Shown one piece after another: positions 36,163-46,895 of a stretch of 64,000 nucleotides of DNA (position 1 is the first letter of the stretch; each line of letters begins with the position of its first letter). The notes beneath the pieces are model-generated. The model was not told the origin of the DNA. It did no database searches and saw nothing but the letters and a program-made list of their open reading frames with translations. The translations under genes were made by a program, and so were the position numbers. Source of the DNA: JAWWPY01 sp963822825 (GTDB lineage: Bacteria > Actinomycetota > Actinomycetes > Streptosporangiales > Streptosporangiaceae); the NCBI GenBank assembly GCA_963822825.1, contig CAWGIW010000019.1:181649-245648 (forward strand). Reading direction: 5' to 3'.

Positions 36163-38367
36163 TCAACCCACCCCGTGCTGGCTTTGCGGCGACCCGGGCT
36201 GGCTCTGTAGCGGCCCGGGCTGGCTCTGTAGCGGCCCGTGGTGGATCTGTAGCGGCCCGTGGTGGATCTGTAGCGGAAAGTGGCACGCCGCGATGTGGCC
36301 GGGCCCGAACGTCCGCAGCTGGGGCTCCTCCGCTGCACACCGGTCCGCGGCGAACGGGCACCGGGTGCGGAACCGGCAGCCCGACGGCGGGTTGACCGGG
36401 CTGGGCAGCTCGCCCTTGATCCCGGCGCCGCTGCGCGCCCTCGCCCCCCCGGGTTCTGGATCCGGGATGGCCGCGATGAGGCCGGCGGTGTAGGGATGCG
36501 CCGCACGCTGGTAGATGTCGTCCCCCGAGCCCACCTCGACGAGCTTGCCCAGATACATGACGCCGATCCGGTCGGCCATGTACTTGACGACCGCGAGGTC
36601 ATGGGAGATGACGATGAAGGTCAGGCCGTGGTCGGCCTGCAGCCGCTTCATCAGGTTGAGCACCTGCGCCCTGATGGAGACGTCCAGCGCGCTGACCGGT
36701 TCATCCGCGACGATGACCTTGGGATTCAGGGTGAGCGCCCGGGCCAGCCCGATCCGCTGCCGCTGGCCGCCCGAGAACTCGTGCGGATAGCGCTCGACCG
36801 CGCTGCGCGGCAGCCCGACTTCGTCGAGCAGCTCGTACACGCGCTGCCGCTGTTGCCGGCGGGTCCCGATGTGCTGAATAGACAGCGGCTCGCGGACAAT
36901 CGAGCCGACCCGCATCCTCGGGTCGAGCGATGAGTATGGATCCTGGAACATCAGTTGCAACCCGCGGCGCTGCTTTCGCAGTTCACCTCGGCTGAGCGCG
37001 GAGATGTCCTGATCGCCGAGGTGGACACTTCCCGAGTTGGGGCGTTCGAGCGCCACCACGACCCGCCCGATCGTGGTCTTGCCGCAGCCCGACTCGCCGA
37101 CCAGGCCGAATGTCTCGCCGGCGGCCACGGTGAACGAGACGTTCGACACGGCGTGCACGCTGCCGAGCTTGCGCGCCGCGATGGCCCCCGATGTGACGGG
37201 GAACTCCTTGACCAGATCGCGCACCTCCAGCAGGGGCTGGCCGGGCAATACCGCCCCGTCGGCGCGGCCAGGTCCAGCCGGCCGGACGACGGCCACGGCG
37301 AGCCCGCGAACGGCCGTGTCCTGCGCCGCCTCCCTACTGGCTGGGCTATCCGCCGCCGTCCCGCCGGCTCTGCTATCCGCCGCCGTCCCGCCGGCTGGGC
37401 CATCCACCGGATGCCAGCAGGAAAACAGGTGCTCCTGGTGCTCGCCGGCGAGCGGCGGCTCGCTGGTCCGGCACGTGCCGGTGGCCCGGCCGCACCTCGG
37501 CGCGAACCGGCAGCCGGGCGGGGGATCCGACAGGTCCGGCGGCCGTCCGCCGATGCTGAACAGCGGCTGTGCGGTGTCCTGGCTCAGCCGCGGTATCGAT
37601 GCGAGCAGTGCCTGCGTATACGGGTGACGCATACGCCGGAACAGGACTCCCGTCTCCGCCGTCTCGGCTATCCGGCCCGCGTACATCACGTGGACCCGGT
37701 CCGCGTTCGCCGCGATCACGCCCATGTCGTGCGTGATCAGCAGCATCGCCATGCCAAGTCGCTCGGAGAGGTCGTGGAGCAGCGAGAGGATCTGCGCCTG
37801 GATGGTCACATCGAGCGCGGTCGTCGGCTCGTCGGCGATCAGCAGCTTAGGCTCGCAGGCCAGGGCCATCGCGATCATGACACGCTGCCGCAGGCCGCCG
37901 GAGAGCTGATGCGGGTAGTCGCCGAGGCGCTCCCTGGGCTTGGGCAGGCCGACCAGGCCGAGCACCTCGGCGGCCCGGTCCATGGCCGCTGCCTGGCGCG
38001 CGCCGCGATGCAGCCGGACCGGCTCGGCGACCTGGTAGCCGATGGTCTTCGTCGGATCGAGCGAGGTGAGCGGGTCCTGGAAGATCATCGCGATGTCATT
38101 GCCGCGTATCTCGCGCAGGTCACGGCCGGGCAATCCCACGAGTTCCCGGCCGTCCAGCTTGATCGAGCCACCGACGATCGTCCCGCCCGGTGGCAGCAGC
38201 CCCATGATGGACAGGCCGGTCATCGACTTTCCGCACCCAGACTCGCCCACCAGCCCGAGCGTCTCCCCGGGCTCGATGGAGAGGTTGACGTGGCCGACCG
38301 CCTGGACGGTCGGCCCGGGCCGCCGGATGTGCGTCGAGAGGTCTCTGATCTCCAGAACCGGGGCCAT
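36163..38367 (-). CDS. Fused oligopeptide ABC transporter ATPase (DppD-DppF type)
   Basis: The protein has 734 residues with two complete ATPase cassettes, normally separate DppD/OppD and DppF/OppF. The first has Walker A GESGCGKS (about 41-48), signature LSGGLRQRV and Walker B LLIADEPTTALD. The second (from about 395) has GESGCGKTT, FSGGQRQRI and VIVADEPVSALD. Each ends with the oligopeptide-binding C-terminal extension carrying a Cys cluster (CRFAPRCGRATGTC and CRFRTRCPFAADRC). The linker and the C-terminus contain short tandem repeats. It would power uptake of peptides or nickel-type substrates. No permease or binding-protein gene is adjacent, so its partners are elsewhere. It lies between fbp and the OsmC gene. 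Confidence 0.9.
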   Translation of the reverse strand: MAPVLEIRDLSTHIRRPGPTVQAVGHVNLSIEPGETLGLVGESGCGKSMTGLSIMGLLPPGGTIVGGSIKLDGRELVGLPGRDLREIRGNDIAMIFQDPLTSLDPTKTIGYQVAEPVRLHRGARQAAAMDRAAEVLGLVGLPKPRERLGDYPHQLSGGLRQRVMIAMALACEPKLLIADEPTTALDVTIQAQILSLLHDLSERLGMAMLLITHDMGVIAANADRVHVMYAGRIAETAETGVLFRRMRHPYTQALLASIPRLSQDTAQPLFSIGGRPPDLSDPPPGCRFAPRCGRATGTCRTSEPPLAGEHQEHLFSCWHPVDGPAGGTAADSRAGGTAADSPASREAAQDTAVRGLAVAVVRPAGPGRADGAVLPGQPLLEVRDLVKEFPVTSGAIAARKLGSVHAVSNVSFTVAAGETFGLVGESGCGKTTIGRVVVALERPNSGSVHLGDQDISALSRGELRKQRRGLQLMFQDPYSSLDPRMRVGSIVREPLSIQHIGTRRQQRQRVYELLDEVGLPRSAVERYPHEFSGGQRQRIGLARALTLNPKVIVADEPVSALDVSIRAQVLNLMKRLQADHGLTFIVISHDLAVVKYMADRIGVMYLGKLVEVGSGDDIYQRAAHPYTAGLIAAIPDPEPGGARARSGAGIKGELPSPVNPPSGCRFRTRCPFAADRCAAEEPQLRTFGPGHIAACHFPLQIHHGPLQIHHGPLQSQPGPLQSQPGSPQSQHGVG
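36190..36273. repeat. 21-bp tandem repeat at the ABC ATPase C-terminus
   Basis: Four in-frame units of 21 bp occur, two of the form CGGCCCGGGCTGGCTCTGTAG and two of CGGCCCGTGGTGGATCTGTAG. The first unit has one mismatch. They encode a repeated seven-residue unit (PLQSQPG or PLQIHHG), so copy-number changes would keep the frame. Confidence 0.7.
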
Positions 38368-38376
38368 CCGGAGGCC

Positions 38377-38802
38377 CTACTCGATCCGGGTGGTGATGGG
38401 TGTGCCGATCTCGATGGTGCGGCTGACCGTGCAGAGCCGGTCATGCGACTTCTGTACCACGTCAGGCAGTACCGCCCGGGCCGCGTCGCCGTGTTCGCCG
38501 CCGGGAAACGTGATCCGGAAGATCACCTCGATGTCGGTCAGCCGGTTGCCGCTGGCCTCGCGTACCTTGTCCGCGTCCACCTGGACCTCGAAACTCTTTG
38601 GTTCGGCGCGGCGGGACGTCAGGATGTTGACGTCGATCGCCGTGCAGCCGCCCACCGCGGCCAGCAGCAGTTCCGTTGGCGTGAAATCAGCGCTGCCGCC
38701 GGTGCCCACGGTGATCTGGGCGCCGTGGCGGTTGGCCGCGGTGAACATGCCGTTCGCGATGCGCTCGATGGTCACGCTGAGGTGCACGGGGACGGTCGCC
38801 AT
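38377..38802 (-). CDS. OsmC/Ohr family protein
   Basis: The protein has 141 residues. The two redox cysteines are in VGGCTAIDV and DRLCTVSRT, and the family helix TPTELLLAAVGGCTAID is clear. OsmC-type proteins reduce organic or fatty-acid hydroperoxides through a cysteine pair. I used ATG at 38802; another ATG three codons upstream is possible. It lies between zwf and the ABC ATPase on the same strand and may protect against oxidants or belong to an NADPH-linked unit. The latter is only suggested by position. Confidence 0.85.
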   Translation of the reverse strand: MATVPVHLSVTIERIANGMFTAANRHGAQITVGTGGSADFTPTELLLAAVGGCTAIDVNILTSRRAEPKSFEVQVDADKVREASGNRLTDIEVIFRITFPGGEHGDAARAVLPDVVQKSHDRLCTVSRTIEIGTPITTRIE

Positions 38803-38863
38803 ACCCCTCACCCTGCCAGCCGCCCGGCGCTCACCGCTAGCCGGTCGGCATGCTCCCCCCTGG

Positions 38864-40342
38864 CTAGTGGCCGTCCGGCAGGTACCAGCGGTGCGGCGCG
38901 ATCAGCTGGTGGGCGGCTTCGGGCCCCCAGGAGCCGGGGGAGTACAGCTCCACCGGGGGCGGGTTCTCGAGCAGCGGAGCGGAGATCTCCCACAGCCGCT
39001 CGATCCCGTCCGACCGGGTGAACAGCGACTGGTCACCGAGCATCGCCTCCAGGATCAGCCGCTCGTAACCCTCCAGCTCATGCGCCCGCACGAACGAATC
39101 GGCATAACGGAAGATCATCTCGGCCTCACCGAGGCGCATCGTGGGGCCCGGTTCCTTGGCCAGGAAACGTGCGGCGATCCAGCCCGGATCGTCGAAGTCG
39201 ATGATGAGCTGGTTCCCCCGGCCATCCTTGGTGATCCGCGCGTCGGTGGGGAACATGCGCAGCGTCGGTTCCTTGAAATTGACCGTGATAACGGAGCGGC
39301 GCTGCCCGAGTGACTTGCCGGAGCGCAGGTAGAACGGCACGCCCGCCCACCGCCAGTTCTCCACCTCCACGCGCAGCGCAGCGAACGTCTCGGTCTGCGA
39401 GTTCCGGGCCACCCCGGGCTCGGCCCGGTAGCCCCGGTACTGGCCGCGCACCACGTGCGCGACATCGAGGGGCGGCATGGCGTCGAAGACCTTCTGCTTC
39501 TCGTCACGCAGCGGCTTGGCGCTCAGCGAGGTCGGCGGCTCCATCGCCATGAAGCCCAGCACCTGGAACAGGTGCGTCACGACCATGTCCCGGAACGTGC
39601 CGGTTCTCTCGAAGAACCCGGCGCGGCCCTCGATGCCGATCGTCTCGGGTACGTCGATCTGCACATGGCTGACGTGATCGCGATTCCAGATGGGCTCGAG
39701 GAACCCGTTGGCGAAACGGAGGGCCAGGATGTTGTCCACGGACTCCTTGCCCAGGAAATGATCGATACGGAACACCTGGGACTCGTCGAAGACCGCATGG
39801 ACCGTCTGGTTGAGGGCCTGGGCCGAGGCCAGGTCGGTACCGAACGGTTTCTCGATGATCACGCGGGAGTTCTCCGCCAGGCCGGTGCCGCCGAGCATCC
39901 CGACCACCGGTCCGAAGGCACCCGGCGGCACGGCCAGGTGGAAGAGGCGCCGGGGGTGGCCGCCGATCTCCTTCTCGGCCGCCCGCACGGCGGTGACGAG
40001 CGGCGCCGGATCTCCCGGGTCGGCCGCCCCGAAGTGCAGCGCGGCCTCGAACGCCGACCAGGGGGCGCCGGCCGGCTTCGAGGAGCCGAATTCGCGGACG
40101 GCGTCCTTCGCGTGCTGGCGGAAATCGTCGTCGCTCAGCGCGGACCGCGCCGGCGACGACCCGATGATCTGGTACTTCGCCGGCATCAGGCCAGCCTTGG
40201 CGAGATGGAAGAGACCGGGGAGCAGCTTGCGCTTGGCCAGATCCCCGGTGGCCCCGAACACGACGATCACATGGTTGTCCGGGACAGCACTGGCCATTTT
40301 CCGGCGCCTGGCCGCCCGGCTGGGCTTCGCTGCCGGGCTCAT
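38864..40342 (-). CDS. zwf: Glucose-6-phosphate 1-dehydrogenase
   Basis: The protein has 492 residues. It oxidises glucose 6-phosphate to 6-phosphogluconolactone. The coenzyme loop GATGDLAKRKL is at 30-40, EKPFG at 164-168 and the active-site signature RIDHFLGKE at 192-200. A 20-residue basic N-terminal extension precedes the coenzyme loop. The start overlaps the end of pgl (ATG at 40342, pgl stop from 40339), so zwf is translated after pgl in one transcript. OpcA, often paired with zwf in actinobacteria, is not present here. Confidence 0.95.
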   Translation of the reverse strand: MSPAAKPSRAARRRKMASAVPDNHVIVVFGATGDLAKRKLLPGLFHLAKAGLMPAKYQIIGSSPARSALSDDDFRQHAKDAVREFGSSKPAGAPWSAFEAALHFGAADPGDPAPLVTAVRAAEKEIGGHPRRLFHLAVPPGAFGPVVGMLGGTGLAENSRVIIEKPFGTDLASAQALNQTVHAVFDESQVFRIDHFLGKESVDNILALRFANGFLEPIWNRDHVSHVQIDVPETIGIEGRAGFFERTGTFRDMVVTHLFQVLGFMAMEPPTSLSAKPLRDEKQKVFDAMPPLDVAHVVRGQYRGYRAEPGVARNSQTETFAALRVEVENWRWAGVPFYLRSGKSLGQRRSVITVNFKEPTLRMFPTDARITKDGRGNQLIIDFDDPGWIAARFLAKEPGPTMRLGEAEMIFRYADSFVRAHELEGYERLILEAMLGDQSLFTRSDGIERLWEISAPLLENPPPVELYSPGSWGPEAAHQLIAPHRWYLPDGH

Positions 40343-40998
40343 GGGCGGGCCGCCGCATCCGCGAGTACCAGGGAGTGGGCCGCCCGCACCGCGCCCGCCG
40401 GGATGGACTCATCGCCCGCGAGCAGCTGGCCGAGCGCCTCTTTCTTGTCCTCGCCGGTCACCAGCCAGAGCAGTTGCCCGGCGCGGGCGAGCGCCGGATA
40501 GGTGAGCGTCATCCGCCGGTGACCCTGGTACGGGCGGGTGACGGCGACCAGGCGGTCGCGCACCCCCAGCACTGGATCGCCCGGTACCAGCGACGCGGTG
40601 TGGCCGTCCGGGCCCAGGCCGAGATGGACCAGGTCGAAGCGTTCCGGCACGAGGGCGGCGTACCTGGCCGCCGCGGCGTCCAGGTCTGTGTCGTTCACCG
40701 GCATCGCGATCACCTCCGGCTTGGCCTCACCGAGGCTCTGCATAAGGTGGGTCAGGTTGCGGTCAGGGTCCCCCTCGGGGGCGATCCGCTCGTTGACCTG
40801 GTAGAGGGTAACGTGCGCCCAGGGCACGTCATGCGTGGCCAGTTCGGCGAACATCGCCCAGGGCGTATGGCCCCCGCTCACCGCGAACGTGAAGCGGCTG
40901 TGGTCGTCCACCGCGGCCCGGGCCCGCCCCGCGACGTAGTCGGCCGCGGCCCGCGCGACGGCCTCCGGGCTGGCCAGGACCTCCAGTTCGTGCCGCAC
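40339..40998 (-). CDS. pgl: 6-phosphogluconolactonase
   Basis: The protein has 219 residues of the DevB/SOL type. It hydrolyses 6-phosphogluconolactone. Motifs include FAVSGGHTPWAMFAEL (phosphate site), LYQVNERIAPEGDPDRN and DLVHLGLGPDGHTASLVPGD with the catalytic His. The GTG start lies two bases after the gnd stop. The stop overlaps the zwf start. Together with zwf and gnd it completes the oxidative pentose phosphate branch. Confidence 0.93.
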   Translation of the reverse strand: MRHELEVLASPEAVARAAADYVAGRARAAVDDHSRFTFAVSGGHTPWAMFAELATHDVPWAHVTLYQVNERIAPEGDPDRNLTHLMQSLGEAKPEVIAMPVNDTDLDAAAARYAALVPERFDLVHLGLGPDGHTASLVPGDPVLGVRDRLVAVTRPYQGHRRMTLTYPALARAGQLLWLVTGEDKKEALGQLLAGDESIPAGAVRAAHSLVLADAAARP

Positions 40999-41000
40999 GG

Positions 41001-42031
<1,031 letters not shown>

Positions 42032-42035
<4 letters not shown>

Positions 42036-43669
42036 TTTCTGTTCTCCTTCAGGCTGCGGTAACGCCGGATGAGGGCGTTGGTGGACGAGTCGTGGGCGAG
42101 CTCGGGCTCGGTCTCGCTGGTCAGCTCGGGGATGATCGCGGCCGCCAGGACCTTGCCGAGCTCGACGCCCCACTGGTCGAAGGAATCGATCCCCCAGATC
42201 GTGCCCTGAGTGAACACGCTGTGCTCATAGAGCGCCACGAGCACGCCCAGCAGGTGCGGGGTCAGCTTCTCGGCCAGCAGGACGTTGGTCGGCCGGTTGC
42301 CCGGCATCACCCGGTGCGGCGCCACGTCCGGAGGGGTTCCCTCGGCGAGAACCTCCTGCTCGGTCTTGCCGAACGCGAGCGCCTGAGCCTGCGCGAAGAC
42401 GTTGGACGACAAGATGTCGTGGTGGTCACCCAGCGGGTTGATGGTCTGGCCGAACCCGATCAGGTCAACCGGGATCAGCTTGGTGCCCTGGTGGATGAGC
42501 TGGTAGAAGCTGTGCTGGCCGTTGGTTCCCGGCTCGCCCCAGTACACCGCGCCGGTCTGGTAGTCCACCGGGGTGCCCTCGATCGTCACGCGCTTGCCGT
42601 TGGACTCCATGGTCAGCTGCTGCAGGTAGGCCGGGAACCGTTTCAGGTACTGCTCGTAGGGCATCACGCCCGCGGTCTGCGCGCCGAAGAAGTCCCCGTA
42701 CCACACGGCGAGCAGCCCCATCAGCACCGGCAGGTTGCTGGCCAGCGGGGCGGTGCGGAAGTGCTCATCCATCTCGTGGAACCCCGCCAGCATCTCGGAG
42801 AAATGCTCGGGCCCGATCGCGAGCATGGTCGACAGCCCGATGGCCGAATCCATCGAGTACCGGCCGCCGACCCAGTCCCAGAAACCGAACATGTTCGCGG
42901 TGTCGATGCCGAATTCGGCCACGCGCTCCGCGTTGGTGGAGACCGCGACGAAGTGCTTGGCCACGGCCTCGTCGGAGCCGAGCTGGCCGACCACCCAGTC
43001 GCGTGCCGAGCGGGCGTTGGTCAGGGTCTCCAGGGTGCCGAATGTCTTGGAGGAGATGATGAACAGCGTCTCATCCGCGTACAGGTCGCGGGTGGCCTCG
43101 GTGAAGTCGGTCGAGTTGACGTTGGAGACGAAACGGAACGTCAGGTCGCGCCGCGTGTAGTGGCGCAGCGCCTCGTAGGCCATGACCGGCCCGAGGTCGG
43201 ATCCGCCGATGCCGACGTTGATGATGTTCCTGATCGGCTTGCCGGTGTACCCCTGCCACTGGCCGGAGCGGACCCGCTGGGCGAAGCCGGCCATCCGGCC
43301 GAGTACCTCATGCACCTGCGCGACGACGTCCACGCCGTCCACCACGAGCGAGCTGCCCTTCGGCATTCGCAGCGCGACGTGCAGCACCGGCCTGTTCTCG
43401 GACACGTTGATCCGCTCACCGGCGAACATCATGTCCCGGCGCTGCTCGAGATCGGACTCCTGGGCGAGCTGGACCAGCAGGCGCAGTGTCTCGTCGGTGA
43501 CCCGGTTCTTCGAGTAGTCGAGGTACAGGCCGGCCGCCTCGGCCCTCAGCCGCTCACCGCGGTCAGGCTCCTCCGCGAACAGTTCGCGCAGGTGCCGCCC
43601 GCCGATCTCGGAGTGGTGCTGCTCGAGCGCCTTCCACGACGGACGCTCGCGGAGCGGGATGGTCGGCAT
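42032..43669 (-). CDS. pgi: Glucose-6-phosphate isomerase
   Basis: The protein has 545 residues, the usual bacterial length. It interconverts glucose 6-phosphate and fructose 6-phosphate. Family signatures are INVGIGGSDLGPVMAYEALR, SKTFGTLETLTNA, the second PGI signature region GGRYSMDSAIGLS and GEPGTNGQHSFYQLIHQG. It overlaps gnd by four bases. It joins fbp (fructose 6-phosphate source) and zwf (glucose 6-phosphate consumer) into one route. Confidence 0.96.
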
Positions 43670-43762
43670 CTGCTCGTTCCTCCAGGTAGTCGTCCAGCTA
43701 TATGGCCCTTAGCCGTGCGGTCATACGTCATCAGGGCGCGGCGCCGCGTGGCCGGGCGCCGC

Positions 43763-46132
43763 TCAGGTCGGGTCTTCATCGGCCCGGCGGTGAACCGGTT
43801 CCCGCCCCGGCGGCTGGCTGGGCCGTGGCCGGGACGGCATGGCGGGGATCGTGTGCGACTGCGGCTTCCGGGCCGTGAGGCTCACCTTCGTTCCATGGTG
43901 CAGGATCTCGAGCGGATCGCCGTCGGCCAGAACGTACTGGGCGGCCGCGTGCGTTACTTCGACCCGCAGCCGCCGGCCCCGGATCCGGATGCTGAACGCG
44001 AGCCTGGTCAGGCCCTCGGGCAGCCGCGGCGCGAAACTCACCATGCCGTCCCAGTGCCGCAATCCGCCGAAGCCGGACACCAGGGCGACCCACGCGCCGG
44101 CCAGCGAGGCGATGTGCACGCCGTCGCGGGTGTTGTGCTCGAGGTCCCGCAGGTCCATCAGCGCGGCCTCGCCCAGGTAGTCGAAGGCCAGATCCAGATG
44201 ACCGACCTCGGCGGCCATCACCGCCTGGGTGCAGGCGGACAGCGACGAGTCTCGCACCGTGAGCGGCTCGTAGTAGTCGAAGTTCCGCGCCTTCTGCTCG
44301 GCGGTGAAGGCGTCCCCGCACAGGTGCATGGCCAGCACCAGGTCGGCCTGCTTGATGACCTGCTTGCGGTACAGGTCGAAGTAGGGGAAATGCAGCAGCA
44401 GCGGGTACTGGTCGGGGGAGGTGTGGGCGAAATCCCAGACCTGGTGGCGGGTGAACTGGTCGGCCTGCGGATGCACGCCGATTATCTCGTCGTAGGGGAT
44501 GGACATGCCCGCCGCGGCGTCGCGCCAGGCCGCGGACTCTTCCGCGTCGACGCCGAGTTCCATGGCCCGTTTCGGGTGGCGTTTAGCCAGGTCAGCGGCC
44601 TCTACCAGGTTCCGCTGGGCCATCAGGTTGGTGTAGATGTTGTCGTCGGCGATGGCGCTGTACTCGTCCGGGCCGGTGACCCCGTCGATGTGAAACCGGC
44701 CCTGGGGATCATGGTGGCCGAGGGAGCGCCACAGCCGCGCGGTCTGCGTGAGCAGCTCCATCCCTGGCCCCCGGGCGAAATCCTCGTCGCCGGTGGCGTC
44801 GACATAGCGGATCACCGCGTCGGCGATGTCCGCGTTGATGTGGAAGGCGGCGGTGCCCGCGGGCCAGTATCCCGAGCATTCCTGGCCGGCGATCGTCCGC
44901 CACGGGAAGGCCGCGCCGCTCAATCCGAGCTGTGCCGCGCGCTCGATGGCCGCCGGGAGCGTGCCGTGCCGCCACCGCAGCGCGCTGGCCGCCGCGTCGG
45001 GGGCGGTCAGGGTGAGCACCGGCAGCACGAAGGTCTCGGTATCCCAGAAGGCGTGCCCGTCGTAACCGGGCCCGGTCAGCCCCTTGGCCGGGATCGGCCG
45101 GTTCTCGCCGCGGGCGCCGGCCTGCAGGACGTGGAACAGCGCGAAGCGCACGGCCTGCTGGACCTCGGTATCCCCGTCCACCTCGACGTCGGCGTTGTCC
45201 CAGAAGTCGTCAAGGTAGGCGCGCTGGTCGGCCAGCAGCCCGTCCCAGCCGACCTGCCGGGCCGCGCTGAGCGCCGCCCACACCTGATCACGTACCGCGG
45301 TCAGCGAACGCACCCCGGACCAGCCGTACGCGACGAACTTGATCATGCGCAGCCGCTGTCCTGGCTCGAGGGCGGCGGTCGCCGTGACAATGCCGCCGTC
45401 GGTGTATGACCGCGCTTCCACCTGTACCTGCACCCCGTCCGGCGCGTCAATCAGGTGATCCATGGCCGCGCCGACGAGGAGATCGCTGCCCTGCGTCTTG
45501 TGCACCAGCACCACCCTGGCCTCGTCGCCGCTGTGGAACTCGCAGTTCAGCGGCCGGTCGAGGACGGCGGCCAGGCGGGGGTCACCGCTCAGCGTGGGCA
45601 GCTGCTCGTTGGCCAGGAGTTCGGACTGCACCGCGATCCGCGCCGGGCCTTCCAGCGGCTCCACCTCGTAGCAGATCGCCCCGATCGCCCGCTGCGTGAA
45701 GGACACCGCCCGGACCGAGGAGATGCGCACCGCCTGCCCGGCCGGTGACATCCACTCGGCGTGGCGGGTCAGCGTGCCCGCGCGGAAATCCAGCATGCGC
45801 TCGTGCGAGCGCAGTTCGCCGTAGCGGACGTCGAAGGGCTCGTCATCAACGAAAAGCCGCAGCAGCTTGCCGTTCGTTACGTTGATGACCGTCTGCCCGG
45901 ACTCAGGGTTGCCATACCCCGCCTCCGCGTAGGGCAGTGGCCGCAACGCGTAGACCCCGTTGAGGTAGGTCCCCGGCAGCCCGTGCGGCTCGCCCTCCTC
46001 CAGGTTGGCGCGCCAGCCCAGGTGCCCGTTGGACAGGGCGAACACCGACTCGCTCTGCGCCAGCATGTCCAGGTCCAGTGTGGTTTCGCGGAGGCACCAC
46101 GGCTCGACCGGGAATGCCGCCTGCCGTATCAC
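43763..46132 (-). CDS. Glycoside hydrolase family 65 phosphorylase (maltose/trehalose/kojibiose type)
   Basis: The protein has 789 residues. An N-terminal beta-sandwich (about 1-270) leads to an (alpha/alpha)6 barrel with HAFWDTETFVLPVLTLT, and the catalytic acid E490 lies in VTGPDEYS. The phosphate loop KQADLVLAMHL and the C-terminal IRGRRLRVEV strands follow. GH65 enzymes phosphorolyse alpha-glucobioses with inversion, giving beta-glucose 1-phosphate and glucose. The next gene upstream is a beta-phosphoglucomutase, which uses exactly that product, and the two overlap (GTGA). Whether maltose, trehalose or another disaccharide is used cannot be read from the sequence. A Pro/Arg tail of about 30 residues extends the C-terminus. 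Confidence 0.92.
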   Translation of the reverse strand: MIRQAAFPVEPWCLRETTLDLDMLAQSESVFALSNGHLGWRANLEEGEPHGLPGTYLNGVYALRPLPYAEAGYGNPESGQTVINVTNGKLLRLFVDDEPFDVRYGELRSHERMLDFRAGTLTRHAEWMSPAGQAVRISSVRAVSFTQRAIGAICYEVEPLEGPARIAVQSELLANEQLPTLSGDPRLAAVLDRPLNCEFHSGDEARVVLVHKTQGSDLLVGAAMDHLIDAPDGVQVQVEARSYTDGGIVTATAALEPGQRLRMIKFVAYGWSGVRSLTAVRDQVWAALSAARQVGWDGLLADQRAYLDDFWDNADVEVDGDTEVQQAVRFALFHVLQAGARGENRPIPAKGLTGPGYDGHAFWDTETFVLPVLTLTAPDAAASALRWRHGTLPAAIERAAQLGLSGAAFPWRTIAGQECSGYWPAGTAAFHINADIADAVIRYVDATGDEDFARGPGMELLTQTARLWRSLGHHDPQGRFHIDGVTGPDEYSAIADDNIYTNLMAQRNLVEAADLAKRHPKRAMELGVDAEESAAWRDAAAGMSIPYDEIIGVHPQADQFTRHQVWDFAHTSPDQYPLLLHFPYFDLYRKQVIKQADLVLAMHLCGDAFTAEQKARNFDYYEPLTVRDSSLSACTQAVMAAEVGHLDLAFDYLGEAALMDLRDLEHNTRDGVHIASLAGAWVALVSGFGGLRHWDGMVSFAPRLPEGLTRLAFSIRIRGRRLRVEVTHAAAQYVLADGDPLEILHHGTKVSLTARKPQSHTIPAMPSRPRPSQPPGREPVHRRADEDPT

Positions 46133-46872
46133 GGCCGGTCCAGCAGCTCGGCGAGATCGGCCATGACGATGTCCGCGCCGTGGCTTTTCAGCGCCTCCGC
46201 CTGCCCGACGCGGTCCACCCCCACGACAAAGCCGAACCGGCCCGCCCGGCCGGCCTCCACGCCCGCCAGCGCGTCCTCGAAAACCGCCGCGGCCCGCGGT
46301 TCCAGCCCGAGGGCCCGGGCCCCGGCCAGGAACGTGTCCGGAGCCGGTTTCCCGCGCAGATGCTCCCGCTCGGCCACCACGCCGTCGATCCGCGCCTCGA
46401 ACAGATCGTCGATGCCCGCCGCGACGAGGACGTCGTGGCAGTTGGCGCTGGAGGACACCACAGCGCGGCGCAGCCCCGCGTCCCGTACGGCCCGGACGTA
46501 GCGGACCGAGCCAGCGTAGGCTTCCACCCCGTTTTCCTTGATCAGCTTTAGCAAGATCACGTTCTTGCGGTTACCCAGGCCGTTGATGGTCTCGGCCTCC
46601 GGCGGATCGTCGGGGCTGCCTTCTGGCAGCTCGATGTTGCGGGACTCCAGGAACGACCGCGTCCCGTCGGCCCGCGGTTTCCCGTCGACGTACTCGTCAT
46701 AGTCCTTGACGGGATCGAACGCCGCGAACTGCTCGCCGGTCCGGCGGGCGCGCTCGCGCAGGTAGCTGTCGAACATCTGTTTCCACGCGGCGTCGTGGAC
46801 CTTCGCGGTCTGGGTCAGAACACCGTCCAGGTCGAAAAGGCATCCGCGTATACCATCCGGGAGACCGAGCAC
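46129..46872 (-). CDS. pgmB: Beta-phosphoglucomutase (HAD family)
   Basis: The protein has 247 residues. The HAD motif I FDLDGVL carries nucleophile D14 and acid/base D16. Motif II is in AVVSSSANC, the motif III Lys is in RGKPAPDTF, and AAAVFEDALAGVEAGRAGRFGFVVGVDR completes the fold. The cap domain includes the TRSFLESRNI and GNRKNVILLKLI regions typical of bPGM. It converts beta-glucose 1-phosphate to glucose 6-phosphate. It is the first gene of the carbon block and overlaps the GH65 start by four bases. Confidence 0.93.
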   Translation of the reverse strand: MLGLPDGIRGCLFDLDGVLTQTAKVHDAAWKQMFDSYLRERARRTGEQFAAFDPVKDYDEYVDGKPRADGTRSFLESRNIELPEGSPDDPPEAETINGLGNRKNVILLKLIKENGVEAYAGSVRYVRAVRDAGLRRAVVSSSANCHDVLVAAGIDDLFEARIDGVVAEREHLRGKPAPDTFLAGARALGLEPRAAAVFEDALAGVEAGRAGRFGFVVGVDRVGQAEALKSHGADIVMADLAELLDRP

Positions 46873-46895
46873 GCGTCAAGCGTACGAGAACGGCT

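Noticed and set aside
36955..39021. A 688-codon open frame on the plus strand
   Set aside because: It is antisense to the ABC ATPase and OsmC genes, has no recognisable motif and has biased composition.
42092..45409. A 1105-codon open frame on the plus strand
   Set aside because: It is the antisense shadow of pgi and the GH65 gene. Its translation has no domain and is dominated by Arg, Gly and Val, as expected in high-GC antisense frames.
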